Shown here piece by piece: positions 1-8,940 of a stretch of 64,000 nucleotides of DNA. The translations under genes were made by a program, and so were the position numbers. The notes below the pieces were generated by a model. That model worked only from the letters and a program-made list of their open reading frames with translations. It was not told the origin of the DNA and made no database searches. Source of the DNA: Citrobacter sedlakii NBRC 105722 (lineage in GTDB: Bacteria; Pseudomonadota; Gammaproteobacteria; Enterobacterales; Enterobacteriaceae); the NCBI RefSeq assembly GCF_000759835.1, contig NZ_BBNB01000002.1, positions 62,001 through 126,000 of the forward strand, written 5' to 3'. The stretch's first letter is position 1, and each line of letters begins with the position of its first letter.

Positions 1-245
1 CGACGGCCAATACGGTCCGACAGCGGCCCTAACAACCACTGCAGAAACATGCCGCCCGCCAGGTAGGCGGTCATGGATGTCGGTACCCAGTCAATCCCCG
101 CCTGATACTGCGCCACCACCGCCAGCATGCCGGGTTGGATCATATCGTTACCGATATAGGTCGAGAATTCGTAGAGCACCAGACAGAGGGGGAAAAGCAG
201 CGCCTGACGTCCAAGCCGGGCACCTTGTTGTAAACGGTTTTGCAT
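1..245 (-). CDS. mdfA: MdfA multidrug efflux MFS transporter, N-terminal part
   Basis: Partial gene: the first 81 residues are present and the rest lies beyond the left edge. The reading frame opens [14 protein letters not shown] and runs through [19 protein letters not shown] into [15 protein letters not shown], which matches the first two membrane segments and the GPLSDRxGR loop motif A of MdfA (Cmr), the proton-coupled inner-membrane exporter of chloramphenicol, quaternary ammonium compounds and other drugs. The acidic residue in the first membrane helix (E of LYEFSTY) corresponds to the cation-recognition Glu26 of E. coli MdfA. It is divergent from ybjG, as in E. coli. Confidence 0.95.
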   Translation of the reverse strand, partial: MQNRLQQGARLGRQALLFPLCLVLYEFSTYIGNDMIQPGMLAVVAQYQAGIDWVPTSMTAYLAGGMFLQWLLGPLSDRIGR

Positions 246-544
246 GCAATCTCATCGCCAGTTAAAAATCGCGCAAAGTGTAATGAAACTGCGCCACCGG
301 AGATAGTGAATTATGCGCAGCGAAAGTAAATTGCGCACATTTTTACCGTCTCATCTCTACCGCCACCGTTGGTTTAAGGTCAGTCTACGTTAGCGGCTTT
401 ATCATGAGCGATTAACAGGCGTTAATGTCTTAAAAACACCTCATTTAACAGGTGAATAGGACAATGCCGCTTTACCCGTGGGATCGCCAATTTTATTCTC
501 GTTCCTGCACAGGTTATTACGTCAACGCACTGAGTCTGGAAGTT
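246..544. other. mdfA-ybjG divergent intergenic region
   Basis: About 300 bases between two divergently transcribed genes. It must hold both promoters, but I could not pick a convincing -35/-10 pair for either. An in-frame GTG at 452 and an ATG at 464 would lengthen YbjG by about 30 residues, but those residues have no counterpart in the family and the segment is better read as 5' leader. No RNA gene or repeat was seen. Confidence 0.5.
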
Positions 545-1153
545 ATGCTGGAAAATATAAACTATTGGTTGTTCTCGTTAATTAACGCTACGCCGGACTC
601 GGCGTCCTGGATGATTTCCCTCGCTATCTTTATCGCAAAAGATCTGATCGGTATCGTGCCCCTTGCCGCCGTAGCGCTCTGGCTTTGGGGGCCGCGCGGC
701 CAGGTTTGCGCCCAGCGCCAACTGATTGTCAAAATGACGCTGGCGCTGGCGGTAAGCCTGTTGGTCTCTTGGCTGATGGGGCACCTATTCCCCCACGAGC
801 GCCCGTTTGCGGAAGGCGTGGGCTACCACTATCTTCCCCATGCGGCGGACGACTCTTATCCAAGCGATCACGGAACGGTCATTTTTACCTTTGCGCTGGC
901 GTTTCTTTTCTGGCATCGCCTGTGGTCCGGCATCATCCTGATGGCGCTGGCGCTCACCATCGCCTGGTCCCGCATTTATCTCGGCGTTCACTGGCCGCTT
1001 GATATGCTCGGCGGACTGCTGGCGGGGATGATTGGCTGTCTGAACGCGCAGATGATCTGGCAAAAATACGGCGCGGCTGTGTATCGCGGGCTGCAAAATG
1101 CCTATCGGTTCTGCTTTGCCCTGCCCATTCGCAAAGGCTGGGTGCGTGACTAA
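545..1153 (+). CDS. ybjG: Undecaprenyl-diphosphate phosphatase, PAP2 family
   Basis: Inner-membrane PAP2-type phosphatase of 202 residues that recycles undecaprenyl pyrophosphate to the monophosphate lipid carrier used for peptidoglycan and other envelope polymers; overexpression of the E. coli protein gives bacitracin resistance. The three family motifs are visible: an RP-containing motif in HERPF, PSDH at residues 106-109, and SRxxxxxHxxxD with the catalytic His at residue 149. Several hydrophobic segments separate them. I chose the ATG at 545 because the following MLENINYWLFSLINATPDS matches the E. coli start and a GGA-containing ribosome site precedes it. The next gene, deoR, follows on the same strand after 71 bases. 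Confidence 0.93.
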   Translation: MLENINYWLFSLINATPDSASWMISLAIFIAKDLIGIVPLAAVALWLWGPRGQVCAQRQLIVKMTLALAVSLLVSWLMGHLFPHERPFAEGVGYHYLPHAADDSYPSDHGTVIFTFALAFLFWHRLWSGIILMALALTIAWSRIYLGVHWPLDMLGGLLAGMIGCLNAQMIWQKYGAAVYRGLQNAYRFCFALPIRKGWVRD

Positions 1154-1224
1154 ACCGGGGGAAAAAGAGTAATATTAAGCACTCTGCTATCAGCAGCGTG
1201 CTTATTTATTCGTCCAGGGGAATT

Positions 1225-1983
1225 ATGGAAACTCGTCGCGATGAGCGTATTGGTCAACTGCTGCAGGCACTGAAACGCAGCGATAAACTTCATCTCAAGG
1301 AAGCCGCGACCCTGCTGGGCGTTTCTGAAATGACAATTCGTCGCGACCTGAATAGCCGTAGCGCGCCGGTCGTGCTGCTGGGCGGCTATATTGTGCTGGA
1401 GCCCCGCAGCGCCAGCCATTACCTGTTAAGCGATCAAAAGTCTCGCCTGGTCGAAGAAAAGCGGCGTGCGGCGCACCTGGCGGCAGAGCTGGTGCAGCCT
1501 CATCAAACGCTGTTTTTTGACTGCGGCACCACCACGCCGTGGATCATCGAAGCGATCGATAACGACACACCGTTCACTGCGGTCTGTTATTCACTGAATA
1601 CCTTTCTCGCGCTGCAGGAAAAACCGCTGTGCCGCGCCATTCTTTGCGGCGGTGAATTTCATGCCAGCAACGCCATTTTCAAGCCGCTTGACGCGCAGGA
1701 AACGTTGAACAATATCTGTCCGGACATTGCCTTTTATTCCGCCGCAGGGGTACATATCAGCAAAGGCGCGACCTGTTTTAACCTGGAAGAATTACCGGTG
1801 AAGCACTGGGCGATGTCGATGGCGCAGCGTCATGTCCTGGTGGTGGATCACAGTAAATTCGGCAAAGTGCGCCCGGCGCGAATGGGCGATCTGAAACGCT
1901 TTGACGCAATAGTCAGCGACCGCTGTCCCGACGATGAATTTATCCACTTCGCCAAAGCGCAGCGGATTAAGGTGATGTACTAA
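1225..1983 (+). CDS. deoR: DeoR, deoxyribonucleoside-responsive repressor
   Basis: Founding member of the DeoR repressor family, 252 residues. An N-terminal helix-turn-helix (about residues 20-42, with LLGVSEMTIRRDLN) is followed by the DeoR C-terminal sensor domain, with the family motif FFDCGTTTPWI and the later SKGATCFNLEELPVKHWAM. In E. coli it represses deoCABD, nupG and tsx and is released by deoxyribose 5-phosphate. The start at 1225 (METRRDERIGQLLQ) gives the family length; a TTG/ATG extension to 1198 is not needed. A strong hairpin ends the gene. Confidence 0.95.
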   Translation: METRRDERIGQLLQALKRSDKLHLKEAATLLGVSEMTIRRDLNSRSAPVVLLGGYIVLEPRSASHYLLSDQKSRLVEEKRRAAHLAAELVQPHQTLFFDCGTTTPWIIEAIDNDTPFTAVCYSLNTFLALQEKPLCRAILCGGEFHASNAIFKPLDAQETLNNICPDIAFYSAAGVHISKGATCFNLEELPVKHWAMSMAQRHVLVVDHSKFGKVRPARMGDLKRFDAIVSDRCPDDEFIHFAKAQRIKVMY

Positions 1984-1987
1984 ATCA

Positions 1988-2012
1988 GGCCGGAGACGGC
2001 GTTTCTCCGGCC
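1988..2012. terminator. Bidirectional hairpin between deoR and dacC
   Basis: A nine-base perfect stem (GGCCGGAGA at 1988-1996, TCTCCGGCC at 2004-2012) with a seven-base loop lies in the 39-base gap between two converging genes. The flanking T tract is short, so termination could be partial or the element could act as a REP-like transcript stabiliser. Confidence 0.65.
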
Positions 2013-2022
2013 TTCTGGCGTC

Positions 2023-3225
2023 TTAAGAGAACCAACTGCCAAACCACTGGTGGAACTTCATCATCACGAAATCCCACATCCGGCTAAAGAAGCCGCCCTC
2101 TTCGACGTTTTCCATGACCATCAACGGACGTTGTTCAACGGATTTCCCGTTAAGCTGGAAGTCGATGGTGCCGACAACCTGACCTTTTTTCAGTGGCGCG
2201 GTGAGCTGCGGTTCATTCAGGGTAAAGCTGGCCTTCAGGTTTTTCAGCTGTCCGCGCGGGATGGTCACCGACCCGGCTTCACCAGCGCCCAGGTTGACTT
2301 CACTCTTGTCGCCAAACCAGACGCGCTGGGTGACGAAAGTGGCGTCTGGTTTGATCGGCGTCACGGTCTCAAAGAAGCGGAAGCCCCAGGTCAACAGTTT
2401 TTCCGATTCGTTAAAGCGGATGCGATCGGTTTTGGTCCCCAACACCACCGAGATCAGGCGCATATCGCCCTGGGTTGCCGATGCCACCAGGTTATACCCC
2501 GCGCCCGCCGTGGTACCTGTTTTCATACCATCAACGTTGAGACTGGAACTCCACAGCAGACGGTTACGGTTAGGCTGGCGGATGTTATTAAAGGTAAACT
2601 CTTTTTCTTTATGGATGGCGTACTCTTCCGGCACATCGTGGATCAACGCTTTGCCAAGCAGCGCCATGTCGCGCGCGGTACTGAACTGGCCCGGCGCATC
2701 CAGGCCGTGAACTGTCTGGAACGTGGTGTTGGTCAGCCCCAACTTTTTCGCATAAGCATTCATCAGACCGATAAACGACTCCTGGCTGCCGGCGACATAG
2801 TCCGCCAGGGCAATACAGGCGTCGTTGCCGGACTGGATGATCACCCCTTTATTCAGGTCAGATACCGCCACCTGATCGCCAGGCTTAAGAAACATGACCG
2901 ACGAGCCGCGCAGCGCCGGATTGCCGGTCGCCCAGGCGTCTTTACCAATGGTCACCATATCGGTCAACTTAATCTTGCCCGCTTTCAGCGCCTGCCCGAC
3001 AACGTAGCTGGTCATGATTTTCGTCAGGCTCGCCGGGTCCAGCTTCTCGTCAGCGTTGCCTTCCGCCAGCACTTTACCACTGGCGTAATCCATTAAAATC
3101 CACGCGCGCGCATCCACGGCAGGCGCGGCAATGGTCTGTTCCGCCGCCATTGCGGTTGGCGCGAAAAGGAATAACAGGGCTGAACCCGCTGCGATATTAC
3201 GGAGGGAAAAAGATAAATACGTCAT
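2023..3225 (-). CDS. dacC: D-alanyl-D-alanine carboxypeptidase PBP6
   Basis: Penicillin-binding protein 6, 400 residues, which removes the terminal D-Ala from peptidoglycan pentapeptides in the periplasm. It has a signal peptide ending APTAMA (cleavage near residue 27), then the three penicillin-fold motifs: SLTK with nucleophile Ser66 and Lys69, SGND, and KTGT. A C-terminal beta domain (PBP5_C) is followed by an amphipathic membrane anchor, [20 protein letters not shown]. The start at 3225 ([10 protein letters not shown]) gives the E. coli length of 400; an upstream in-frame ATG at 3246 adds seven residues ahead of the signal peptide and is less likely. In E. coli the gene is induced in stationary phase. 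Confidence 0.95.
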   Translation of the reverse strand: MTYLSFSLRNIAAGSALLFLFAPTAMAAEQTIAAPAVDARAWILMDYASGKVLAEGNADEKLDPASLTKIMTSYVVGQALKAGKIKLTDMVTIGKDAWATGNPALRGSSVMFLKPGDQVAVSDLNKGVIIQSGNDACIALADYVAGSQESFIGLMNAYAKKLGLTNTTFQTVHGLDAPGQFSTARDMALLGKALIHDVPEEYAIHKEKEFTFNNIRQPNRNRLLWSSSLNVDGMKTGTTAGAGYNLVASATQGDMRLISVVLGTKTDRIRFNESEKLLTWGFRFFETVTPIKPDATFVTQRVWFGDKSEVNLGAGEAGSVTIPRGQLKNLKASFTLNEPQLTAPLKKGQVVGTIDFQLNGKSVEQRPLMVMENVEEGGFFSRMWDFVMMKFHQWFGSWFS

Positions 3226-3284
3226 AAATGCCACCCGAGTATCCATTCAAAAAAATATACGTCATACCACCGTATAATAAGTGC

Positions 3285-3389
3285 GGTGAGTAATAACGCA
3301 CTAAGAAGCGTAAGGGAACCGTAAGTTGGTAAAGTTTTTAAAGTTTATGCAATAACGCCCCGTCACGCTGCAACCGGGGCGTTTTTTTT
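3285..3389 (+). ncRNA. Candidate small RNA between dacC and gstB
   Basis: A consensus TATAAT lies at 3273-3278 on the plus strand, with a possible start site near 3285, and a strong intrinsic terminator ends at 3389. Nothing codes between them, so a transcript of about 105 nt is possible. The terminator points away from dacC and sits 85 bases upstream of gstB, so it cannot end either neighbouring gene, which is the main reason to suspect a separate RNA. The -35 region is poor, and the same TATAAT read on the other strand is a plausible dacC -10. The alternative is a leader or attenuator for gstB. Confidence 0.3.
3355..3389 (+). terminator. Intrinsic terminator upstream of gstB
   Basis: A seven-base stem (ACGCCCC at 3355-3361, GGGGCGT at 3376-3382) is followed directly by an unbroken run of T residues to 3389. 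This is a textbook rho-independent terminator in the plus direction, placed between the divergent dacC and gstB. Confidence 0.75.
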
Positions 3390-3473
3390 GCAGACTGTTG
3401 CGTAAATGTTAGGTTTATCTCACCATGGAAGACGAACGCAGCCCGGAGGCTGTCCATTTTGTGAGGGGTAATT

Positions 3474-4100
3474 ATGATTACGCTGTGGGGTCGCAATAAC
3501 TCAACCAACGTCAAGAAAGTGTTATGGACGCTCGAAGAACTGGAATTACCGTTTAGCCATATCCTGGCGGGAGGCCAGTTTGGTGTGAATCAGGATCCCG
3601 ATTATCTGGCGATGAATCCGAACGGGCTGGTGCCTCTGTTGCGTGACGATGAAACGGATCTTGTGCTTTGGGAATCCAACGCAATCGTGCGTTATCTGGC
3701 GGCGCAGTATGGACAGAAACGCCTGTGGGTCGATGCGCCTGCGCGCCGCGCTGAGGGTGAAAAATGGATGGACTGGGCGAACCAGACGCTCAGCCCGGCG
3801 CATCGCGTGGTGCTGATGGGTCTGGTGCGTACCCCACCGGAGCAGCGCGACCAGGCCGTAATTGATGCCGGCGCCAAACGCTGTGATGAGCTGTTTGCGA
3901 TTCTTGATGCAGAACTGGCGAATCACACCTGGTTTTCGGGAAATGCGTTCGGCCTGGGCGACATCGCCATCGCGCCGTTCGTCTATAACCTGTTTAACGT
4001 CGGCCTGACCTGGACCCCGCGCCCGCACCTCGAACGCTGGTATCAGCAGCTTGCCGAACGCCCGGCGTTTCGTAAAACGGTGATGATCCCGGTGAGTTAA
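3474..4100 (+). CDS. gstB: Glutathione S-transferase GstB
   Basis: Cytosolic glutathione transferase of 208 residues. The N-terminal thioredoxin-like domain opens [18 protein letters not shown] and includes the glutathione-contacting segment NPNGLVPLL and the [10 protein letters not shown] motif (about residue 65); the C-terminal all-alpha domain contains the N-capping box [12 protein letters not shown]. The E. coli homologue conjugates bromoacetate and related haloacids. The length equals E. coli GstB, and a GAGGGG ribosome site precedes the ATG. A terminator lies 85 bases upstream, so the promoter must lie downstream of it unless there is readthrough. It converges on the LacI-type gene that follows. 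Confidence 0.93.
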   Translation: MITLWGRNNSTNVKKVLWTLEELELPFSHILAGGQFGVNQDPDYLAMNPNGLVPLLRDDETDLVLWESNAIVRYLAAQYGQKRLWVDAPARRAEGEKWMDWANQTLSPAHRVVLMGLVRTPPEQRDQAVIDAGAKRCDELFAILDAELANHTWFSGNAFGLGDIAIAPFVYNLFNVGLTWTPRPHLERWYQQLAERPAFRKTVMIPVS

Positions 4101-4118
4101 TGCGCGCAATCAGGCCGG

Positions 4119-5156
4119 TTAAGATTCTTTTCGCCCCGGCCCTTTTCCGGTACGCAGGCTACTGCCGCGTACCTGAAGTTTACCCACCAGCCTGCAGTGC
4201 GTCGCGTTATCATCGCCCTGACATAAATATTCCACCGCCATCTTCCCCAGCTCGTTATAGGCCAACTGAACGCTGGTAAGCTGCGGGGTGAGCTGATGTG
4301 AAATGCGCTGATCGTCATAACCGCACACCAGTATATCGTCGGGGATCTTCACGCCCATCGCCGCCAGCGCCTGATAGCAGCCCAACGTCATCCAGTCGCT
4401 GGCGCAAAAAATGGCCTCAGGCGGCTGAGGCAACTGCATCAACGCCTGGGTGGCGTGATAGGTTGCGTTCAGCGACCAGTCTGTCTGGCGAACAAGCTGT
4501 TCTTCCAGAGGAATGCCCGCGGCCCCGAGGGTCTGCTGGTAACCTTCCAGACGTAACCGACTGGCGTCCATCCATTCGTCGCCCATGATATGCGCGATAC
4601 GCGTCACGCCCTGATCGAGCAAATGCTGTGTCACCTGACAGGCGTTAGCCTTATCATCCGGCAAGAAGGTAGGCAACAGAGGACGCGTCGGATCGTACTG
4701 ATTCAGCAGGACCACAGGCATCTGAACGGCATGTCTGAACGGGGAAAAGTCAAAGACCCGGGTAACCGGACTGGCAAAAATAACGCCCGCGCAGTGACGC
4801 TGGGCAAGCTGTTGCAAAATATGCCGCGCCAGTTCAACGTCATCACCGTAATCATAGACGGTAAGCAGCATGTCATGCTGCCAGGCGGTGCTGCTGGCCT
4901 CGCTTAACGCGTCGACAAAGGGGTCGTAGCCCGGCATCCCGCTGACCAGCAGGGCGATTTCCTCCTGCCCTTCCTGGCGATGCGCTACCGTCAGTTTTTG
5001 ATAACCCAACAGCCGCGCGGCCTGAAACACGCGCTCGCGCGTGGCCTCGCTTAAGCGAATGCTGCGGCTGTTATTCAGAACCAGCGACACGGTAGCCTGT
5101 GATACCCCCGCTTCGCGGGCAATATCACTCATGGTTATTTTATTCTTCTTTTGCAT
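4119..5156 (-). CDS. LacI/GalR-family transcriptional regulator
   Basis: 345 residues with an N-terminal LacI-type helix-turn-helix and hinge (about residues 8-60, TMSDIAREAGVSQATVSLVL), followed by a periplasmic-binding-protein-like effector domain ending in the usual GYDDQRISHQLTPQLTSVQ segment. It is divergent from the glycoside hydrolase gene 143 bases away, the classic layout for a local repressor; a symmetric AT-rich element just upstream of the hydrolase is a likely operator. The effector is presumably the sugar handled by the next two genes. I do not recognise it as a named E. coli regulator. Confidence 0.9.
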   Translation of the reverse strand: MQKKNKITMSDIAREAGVSQATVSLVLNNSRSIRLSEATRERVFQAARLLGYQKLTVAHRQEGQEEIALLVSGMPGYDPFVDALSEASSTAWQHDMLLTVYDYGDDVELARHILQQLAQRHCAGVIFASPVTRVFDFSPFRHAVQMPVVLLNQYDPTRPLLPTFLPDDKANACQVTQHLLDQGVTRIAHIMGDEWMDASRLRLEGYQQTLGAAGIPLEEQLVRQTDWSLNATYHATQALMQLPQPPEAIFCASDWMTLGCYQALAAMGVKIPDDILVCGYDDQRISHQLTPQLTSVQLAYNELGKMAVEYLCQGDDNATHCRLVGKLQVRGSSLRTGKGPGRKES

Positions 5157-5271
5157 ATCAACTCCTTCTGCCTCGCCAGACTATACCACACTCTCCCCGG
5201 CGTTAATTTGTGAACGCCTTTGCAGATTCCTCGCGCCGTGATTGCATCTGAAATAAAGTTAATAAAAATTA

Positions 5272-5286
5272 GCTAATAATATTAGC
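5272..5286. promoter_or_regulatory. Candidate operator of the LacI-type regulator
   Basis: A perfect dyad, GCTAAT-AAT-ATTAGC, overlaps a second small palindrome (ATTAGCTAAT at 5269-5278) and ends just before the AAGGAGA ribosome site of the hydrolase gene. Position and symmetry suggest repressor binding. LacI-family sites usually have a central CG, which is absent here, so the assignment is tentative. Confidence 0.45.
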
Positions 5287-5299
5287 AAGGAGAAAAACG

Positions 5300-6391
5300 A
5301 TGCAACAACAATGGACTATTCGCCAGGCGCAGGCATGGTTTGCGCAGCACGGCTGGGCCTGCGGATTCAACTATCTTCCACGGACCGCCGTTAACTGGAA
5401 CGAAATGTGGCAGGCTGAGACCTTTGATTTACCGGTAATTGAACAGGAGCTGGCGTGGGCGGAACGATACGGTTACAACGCACTGCGTACTAATCTGCCG
5501 TATGTGGTCTGGCAGCATGACCGGGACGGGTTGATGGCGCGTATTGACGCTTTTCTCAACGTTGCCGCGCGCCACAATATGCAGGTGATGTTGACGCTGT
5601 TGGACGACTGTGGTTTTTCCGGCGACGAGCCGTGGTATGGACCGCAAAAAGCGCCCACTCCCGGCGTACATAACAGCCAGGCCGCCGCCAGCCCGGGCCG
5701 GGAGATAGTGATGTCTGCTGACCCGTGGCCACAGGTGGAAGCCTACGTTTGCGATATCATTACCCGTTTCGCCAACGACGGGCGCATCGCCATCTGGGAC
5801 CTGTACAACGAACCGGGCAACCGTGGCGTGTTCGTCTCCCCCACCGACTATGCGGAAGTGGATGTGGAACTGGAAGAACACGCCCTGCGACTGCTGCGCA
5901 AGGTTTTTAGCTGGGCGCGGAGCGCCAGCCCCTCACAGCCGCTGACCGCTGCCGCCTGGCACGTTGAGCATGATGTCTGGGGCACCCTTGAACATCCCAT
6001 TGACGTTGCCGCAATAGCGCTGTCGGATATCATCAGCTATCACGCCTACGCGCCCGCGGCAACCCAGGCATCGCTTCTGCATACCCTTTCCCGCTACGGC
6101 CGACCGGTGCTTTGCACCGAATGGCTTTCCCGCCACACCCAGTGTGTCTTCAGCGAGCAACTGCCGCTGTTCAGCGCCTTCGATACCGGCTGCTATCACT
6201 GGGGGCTGGTGCAGGGCAAAACGCAAACCTGGATCCCCTGGCCTGGGGTCAATAAATGCCATCCTGACCCGCAGTCGCTCTGGTTTCACGATGTGCTGAA
6301 ACCGGACGGCACGCCATGGCGCGAAGAGGAAATGCGCCTGGTGAAACAACTTACTGATTCTCGTCGGCAGCAGCGCAATAGCCGGACATAA
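5300..6391 (+). CDS. Clan-A glycoside hydrolase, GH5/cellulase-like
   Basis: 363 residues forming a predicted TIM-barrel glycoside hydrolase. The two catalytic carboxylates of clan GH-A are visible: the acid/base Glu171 in YNEPGNRG, preceded by the strand IAIWDL, and the nucleophile Glu274 in VLCTEWLSR. Aromatic sugar-binding stretches such as [16 protein letters not shown] follow the nucleophile. There is no signal peptide, so it should act in the cytoplasm on imported oligosaccharides or glycosides. Related bacterial proteins are often annotated as 1,4-beta-xylanase or cellulase; the substrate cannot be read from the sequence. It starts with a clear AAGGAGA site and is followed 22 bases later by a sugar-binding protein gene. 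Confidence 0.85.
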   Translation: MQQQWTIRQAQAWFAQHGWACGFNYLPRTAVNWNEMWQAETFDLPVIEQELAWAERYGYNALRTNLPYVVWQHDRDGLMARIDAFLNVAARHNMQVMLTLLDDCGFSGDEPWYGPQKAPTPGVHNSQAAASPGREIVMSADPWPQVEAYVCDIITRFANDGRIAIWDLYNEPGNRGVFVSPTDYAEVDVELEEHALRLLRKVFSWARSASPSQPLTAAAWHVEHDVWGTLEHPIDVAAIALSDIISYHAYAPAATQASLLHTLSRYGRPVLCTEWLSRHTQCVFSEQLPLFSAFDTGCYHWGLVQGKTQTWIPWPGVNKCHPDPQSLWFHDVLKPDGTPWREEEMRLVKQLTDSRRQQRNSRT

Positions 6392-6413
6392 ATCAACATG
6401 GAGAATGTTTACG

Positions 6414-7700
6414 ATGAGAAAATCACTGTTATTTCTGCTGGTTTGCTGCGGTCTGAGCGCCGCCGCCAGCGCCTGGTCCGCTAAACCGGTAGAGATTCGC
6501 TTTGCCTGGTGGGGCGGGAAAGTGCGTAATCAGGCCACGTTGAAAGCGCTGGACGCATTCGAGGCCAGGTATCCCGGTATTAAGGTGAAAGCGGAATATA
6601 CCGGTTGGGACGGTTACTATTCGCGTTTCACCACGCAAATGAACAGCGGCACGGAAGCCGACGTTATGCAAACCAACTGGAACTGGCTGACCCTGCTGTC
6701 GAAAAACGGCGAGGGTTTTTACGATCTTCGCCAGCTCAGCGTGCCGGTTGGGCTGGACCAGTTTTCTCCCGCCTCGCTGGCGACCACCACCGTCAAGGGC
6801 AAAATTAACGCGATTCCCGTCTCGGCAAACGTCATGCTGTTTTATTACAACGCGGCGACATGGAAAAAAGCGGGCGTGGCGTTTCCTGAAACCTGGGATG
6901 AACTGCTGAAGGCCGGACCGGTTTTCAAACAGAAGCTCGGCGATAACTATTATCCGTTGATCCTTTCAGAACAGGACGGGTTGCTGCTGTTGCGTTCCTG
7001 GCTGTATCAAAAATACCAAAAGCCCATGGTTGATGAGCAACGGCGCAAAATCGCCTGGAGTCATGCGGAGCTGGTGGAAGCCTTTACCTTCTATAAGCAA
7101 CTGACCGACCAGCACGTCATCCCGGATGCCAAAGAGCTGGCGGCCTACGGTAAAGGGGTCTATTACGAAATGAAGCCGTGGATCAACGGTGAATGGGCCG
7201 GTATTTATAACTGGAATGTGCTGTATCCAGCGGAATCACAGAATCTCCCCAATCCGTCCGATCTGGTAATGGGGCCATATCCGATGCGTGAAGGCGCAAA
7301 AGATGCCGGGCAATTTAATAAAACCGCGCTCATGTTCTCTATTAGTAAACACAGCAAACACCCTCAGGAAGCGGCAATGCTGATCGATTTTCTGATGAGT
7401 CAGCCCGAGGGTGTGCTGGCGACCGGGCTGGAACGTGGCGTTCCGCTGAGTGCGGCAGGCGAGAAAATTCTGCGCGACGCCGGCGTATTAAAAGACGACG
7501 ATCCGGTGGTCACCGGACTCCAGCAGTCCGCGGCGCTACCGAACCACTCGCCGGTTATGCCGTGGCTGGAAGATCCGCAAATTATCGCTCTCTTTACCGC
7601 CGCACGGGAAAACATCGACCATGGAAAAGCAACGATCGATGAAGCGGCCAGCGAATTTGAACAGCAGGCTAACCGCGTACTCAGGCGGATTATGCGCTAA
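6414..7700 (+). CDS. Periplasmic sugar-binding protein of an ABC importer (family 1)
   Basis: 428 residues with a signal peptide (MRKSLLFLLVCCGLSAAASA) and a type-1 extracellular solute-binding fold: the opening strand VEIRFAWWGG, a DVMQTNWNWL segment, the PVSANVMLFYYN hinge strand and a C-terminal helical lobe. Such proteins deliver oligosaccharides to ABC permeases. ATG at 6414 is preferred because it sits 10 bases after GGAG; the ATG at 6405 is only one base from it. It lies directly behind the hydrolase gene, suggesting one operon, yet no permease or ATPase gene follows: the next gene, yliI, is on the opposite strand and overlaps by three bases. Confidence 0.88.
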   Translation: MRKSLLFLLVCCGLSAAASAWSAKPVEIRFAWWGGKVRNQATLKALDAFEARYPGIKVKAEYTGWDGYYSRFTTQMNSGTEADVMQTNWNWLTLLSKNGEGFYDLRQLSVPVGLDQFSPASLATTTVKGKINAIPVSANVMLFYYNAATWKKAGVAFPETWDELLKAGPVFKQKLGDNYYPLILSEQDGLLLLRSWLYQKYQKPMVDEQRRKIAWSHAELVEAFTFYKQLTDQHVIPDAKELAAYGKGVYYEMKPWINGEWAGIYNWNVLYPAESQNLPNPSDLVMGPYPMREGAKDAGQFNKTALMFSISKHSKHPQEAAMLIDFLMSQPEGVLATGLERGVPLSAAGEKILRDAGVLKDDDPVVTGLQQSAALPNHSPVMPWLEDPQIIALFTAARENIDHGKATIDEAASEFEQQANRVLRRIMR

Positions 7701-8812
7701 CTACGCGGGCTAACTTTCCACAGCTCGCCGTCGGACTCGTCGGTCAGAACATACAGATAACCGTCGGGTCCGACGCGCACGTCGCGGATGCGCTGACCCC
7801 GTTCACCCAGAATGCGTCCCTCTTCGCTGACCTTATCCCCGTCGACGTTCATGACGATCACATCTTCATCCTTCAGCGCGCCGATAAACACCTTTTGCTT
7901 CCACTGCGGGAACGTGTTGCTGTTGTAAAACGCCATGCCGCTGACTGCCGGGGAATGCTTCCAGTAAAAAATCGGCTGCTCGGTGCCTTCCACCGTTTCC
8001 CCTTTTGCTTCCGGGATCTTAAAGCCACTGTAGTTGATCCCCCATGTAGCCAGCGGCCAGCCGTAATTTTTGCCTTTCTCTGGGATATTGATCTCATCAC
8101 CGCCACGCGGGCCGTGCTCATTCAGCCACAGTACCTGGCTCCACGGATTCATCGCCATCCCCTGTGGGTTGCGGATCCCGTAAGACCAGATTTCTGGACG
8201 CGCCCCCGCCTGGTTGACAAACGGGTTATCAGACGGTACTTCACCCTGCTCAGTAAGACGCACCACTTTGCCCTGAAGTTTGTCGAGATCCTGCGCCGTG
8301 GGTCGCTGATTGTTTTCGCCAAGACCAATATACAGATATCCCTTACCGTCAAACACCAGACGGCCGCCGAAATGATTACCGGTGGACAGTTTGGGCATCT
8401 GGCGGAATACGGTCTGGAAGTTCTCCAGCCGCGAAAGATCGTCGCTGAGCCGCCCGAAGCCGACCGCCGTGCCTGCTTTACCCTCCGCGTCGGCTTCCGC
8501 ATAGCTGAGCCAGACACGCCGCGTTTCGGCAAAGTCCGGCGCCAGCACCACGTCCAGCAGACCGCCCTGACCGTTCGCCCAGACCTTAGGGACGCCCGCC
8601 AGCGGGTCGGAAAGCCCTTTTCCCGCCTGCCAGTGACGTAGCTGCCCCCCCTTCAGGGTTATCAGCATACCGGTATCCTCCGGCAGGAACGCCAGCGCCC
8701 ACGGGTGGTCCAGTTTGGTTTGCAATACCTCAACGTTGACCGCGGGGGGGTCGGCCTGCGCTAACGCTGAAAATAACAGTGCGGGGATAAACGGGATAAG
8801 CGATAGACGCAT
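7697..8812 (-). CDS. yliI: PQQ-dependent soluble aldose sugar dehydrogenase YliI
   Basis: 371-residue periplasmic beta-propeller protein of the GSDH family. It has a signal peptide ending SALAQA, then the propeller with the signature segments STGNHFGGRLVFDGKGYLY, GENNQRPTAQDLDKLQGKVV, SYGIRNPQGMAMNP and NEHGPRGGDEIN. The E. coli homologue (Asd) oxidises aldose sugars with pyrroloquinoline quinone, which E. coli does not itself make. A strong GGAGG site in front of MRLSLIPF sets the start at 8812. Its stop codon (7697-7699) lies inside the last codons of the converging sugar-binding protein gene, with no terminator between them. Confidence 0.93.
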   Translation of the reverse strand: MRLSLIPFIPALLFSALAQADPPAVNVEVLQTKLDHPWALAFLPEDTGMLITLKGGQLRHWQAGKGLSDPLAGVPKVWANGQGGLLDVVLAPDFAETRRVWLSYAEADAEGKAGTAVGFGRLSDDLSRLENFQTVFRQMPKLSTGNHFGGRLVFDGKGYLYIGLGENNQRPTAQDLDKLQGKVVRLTEQGEVPSDNPFVNQAGARPEIWSYGIRNPQGMAMNPWSQVLWLNEHGPRGGDEINIPEKGKNYGWPLATWGINYSGFKIPEAKGETVEGTEQPIFYWKHSPAVSGMAFYNSNTFPQWKQKVFIGALKDEDVIVMNVDGDKVSEEGRILGERGQRIRDVRVGPDGYLYVLTDESDGELWKVSPRS

Positions 8813-8940
8813 AACGCCTCCTTGATGACTCTGGGTTAAAGCGTAGTCAGCAAGGAACATAACGCGGCGATTTTTACAAAAACTTAATATGAAGGGGGAG
8901 CATCCTCCCCCTTATTACAGACAGGTTTCCAGAACTGGCT

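Noticed and set aside
422-448. PmrA-type direct repeats (TTAA boxes) ahead of ybjG
   Set aside because: The TTAA half-sites are 8 and 15 bases apart rather than the 11 expected for a PmrA box.
2050-3096. 348-codon open frame antisense to dacC
   Set aside because: It lies wholly within dacC, has arginine/histidine-rich composition typical of antisense frames in GC-rich genes, no ribosome site and no recognisable domain.
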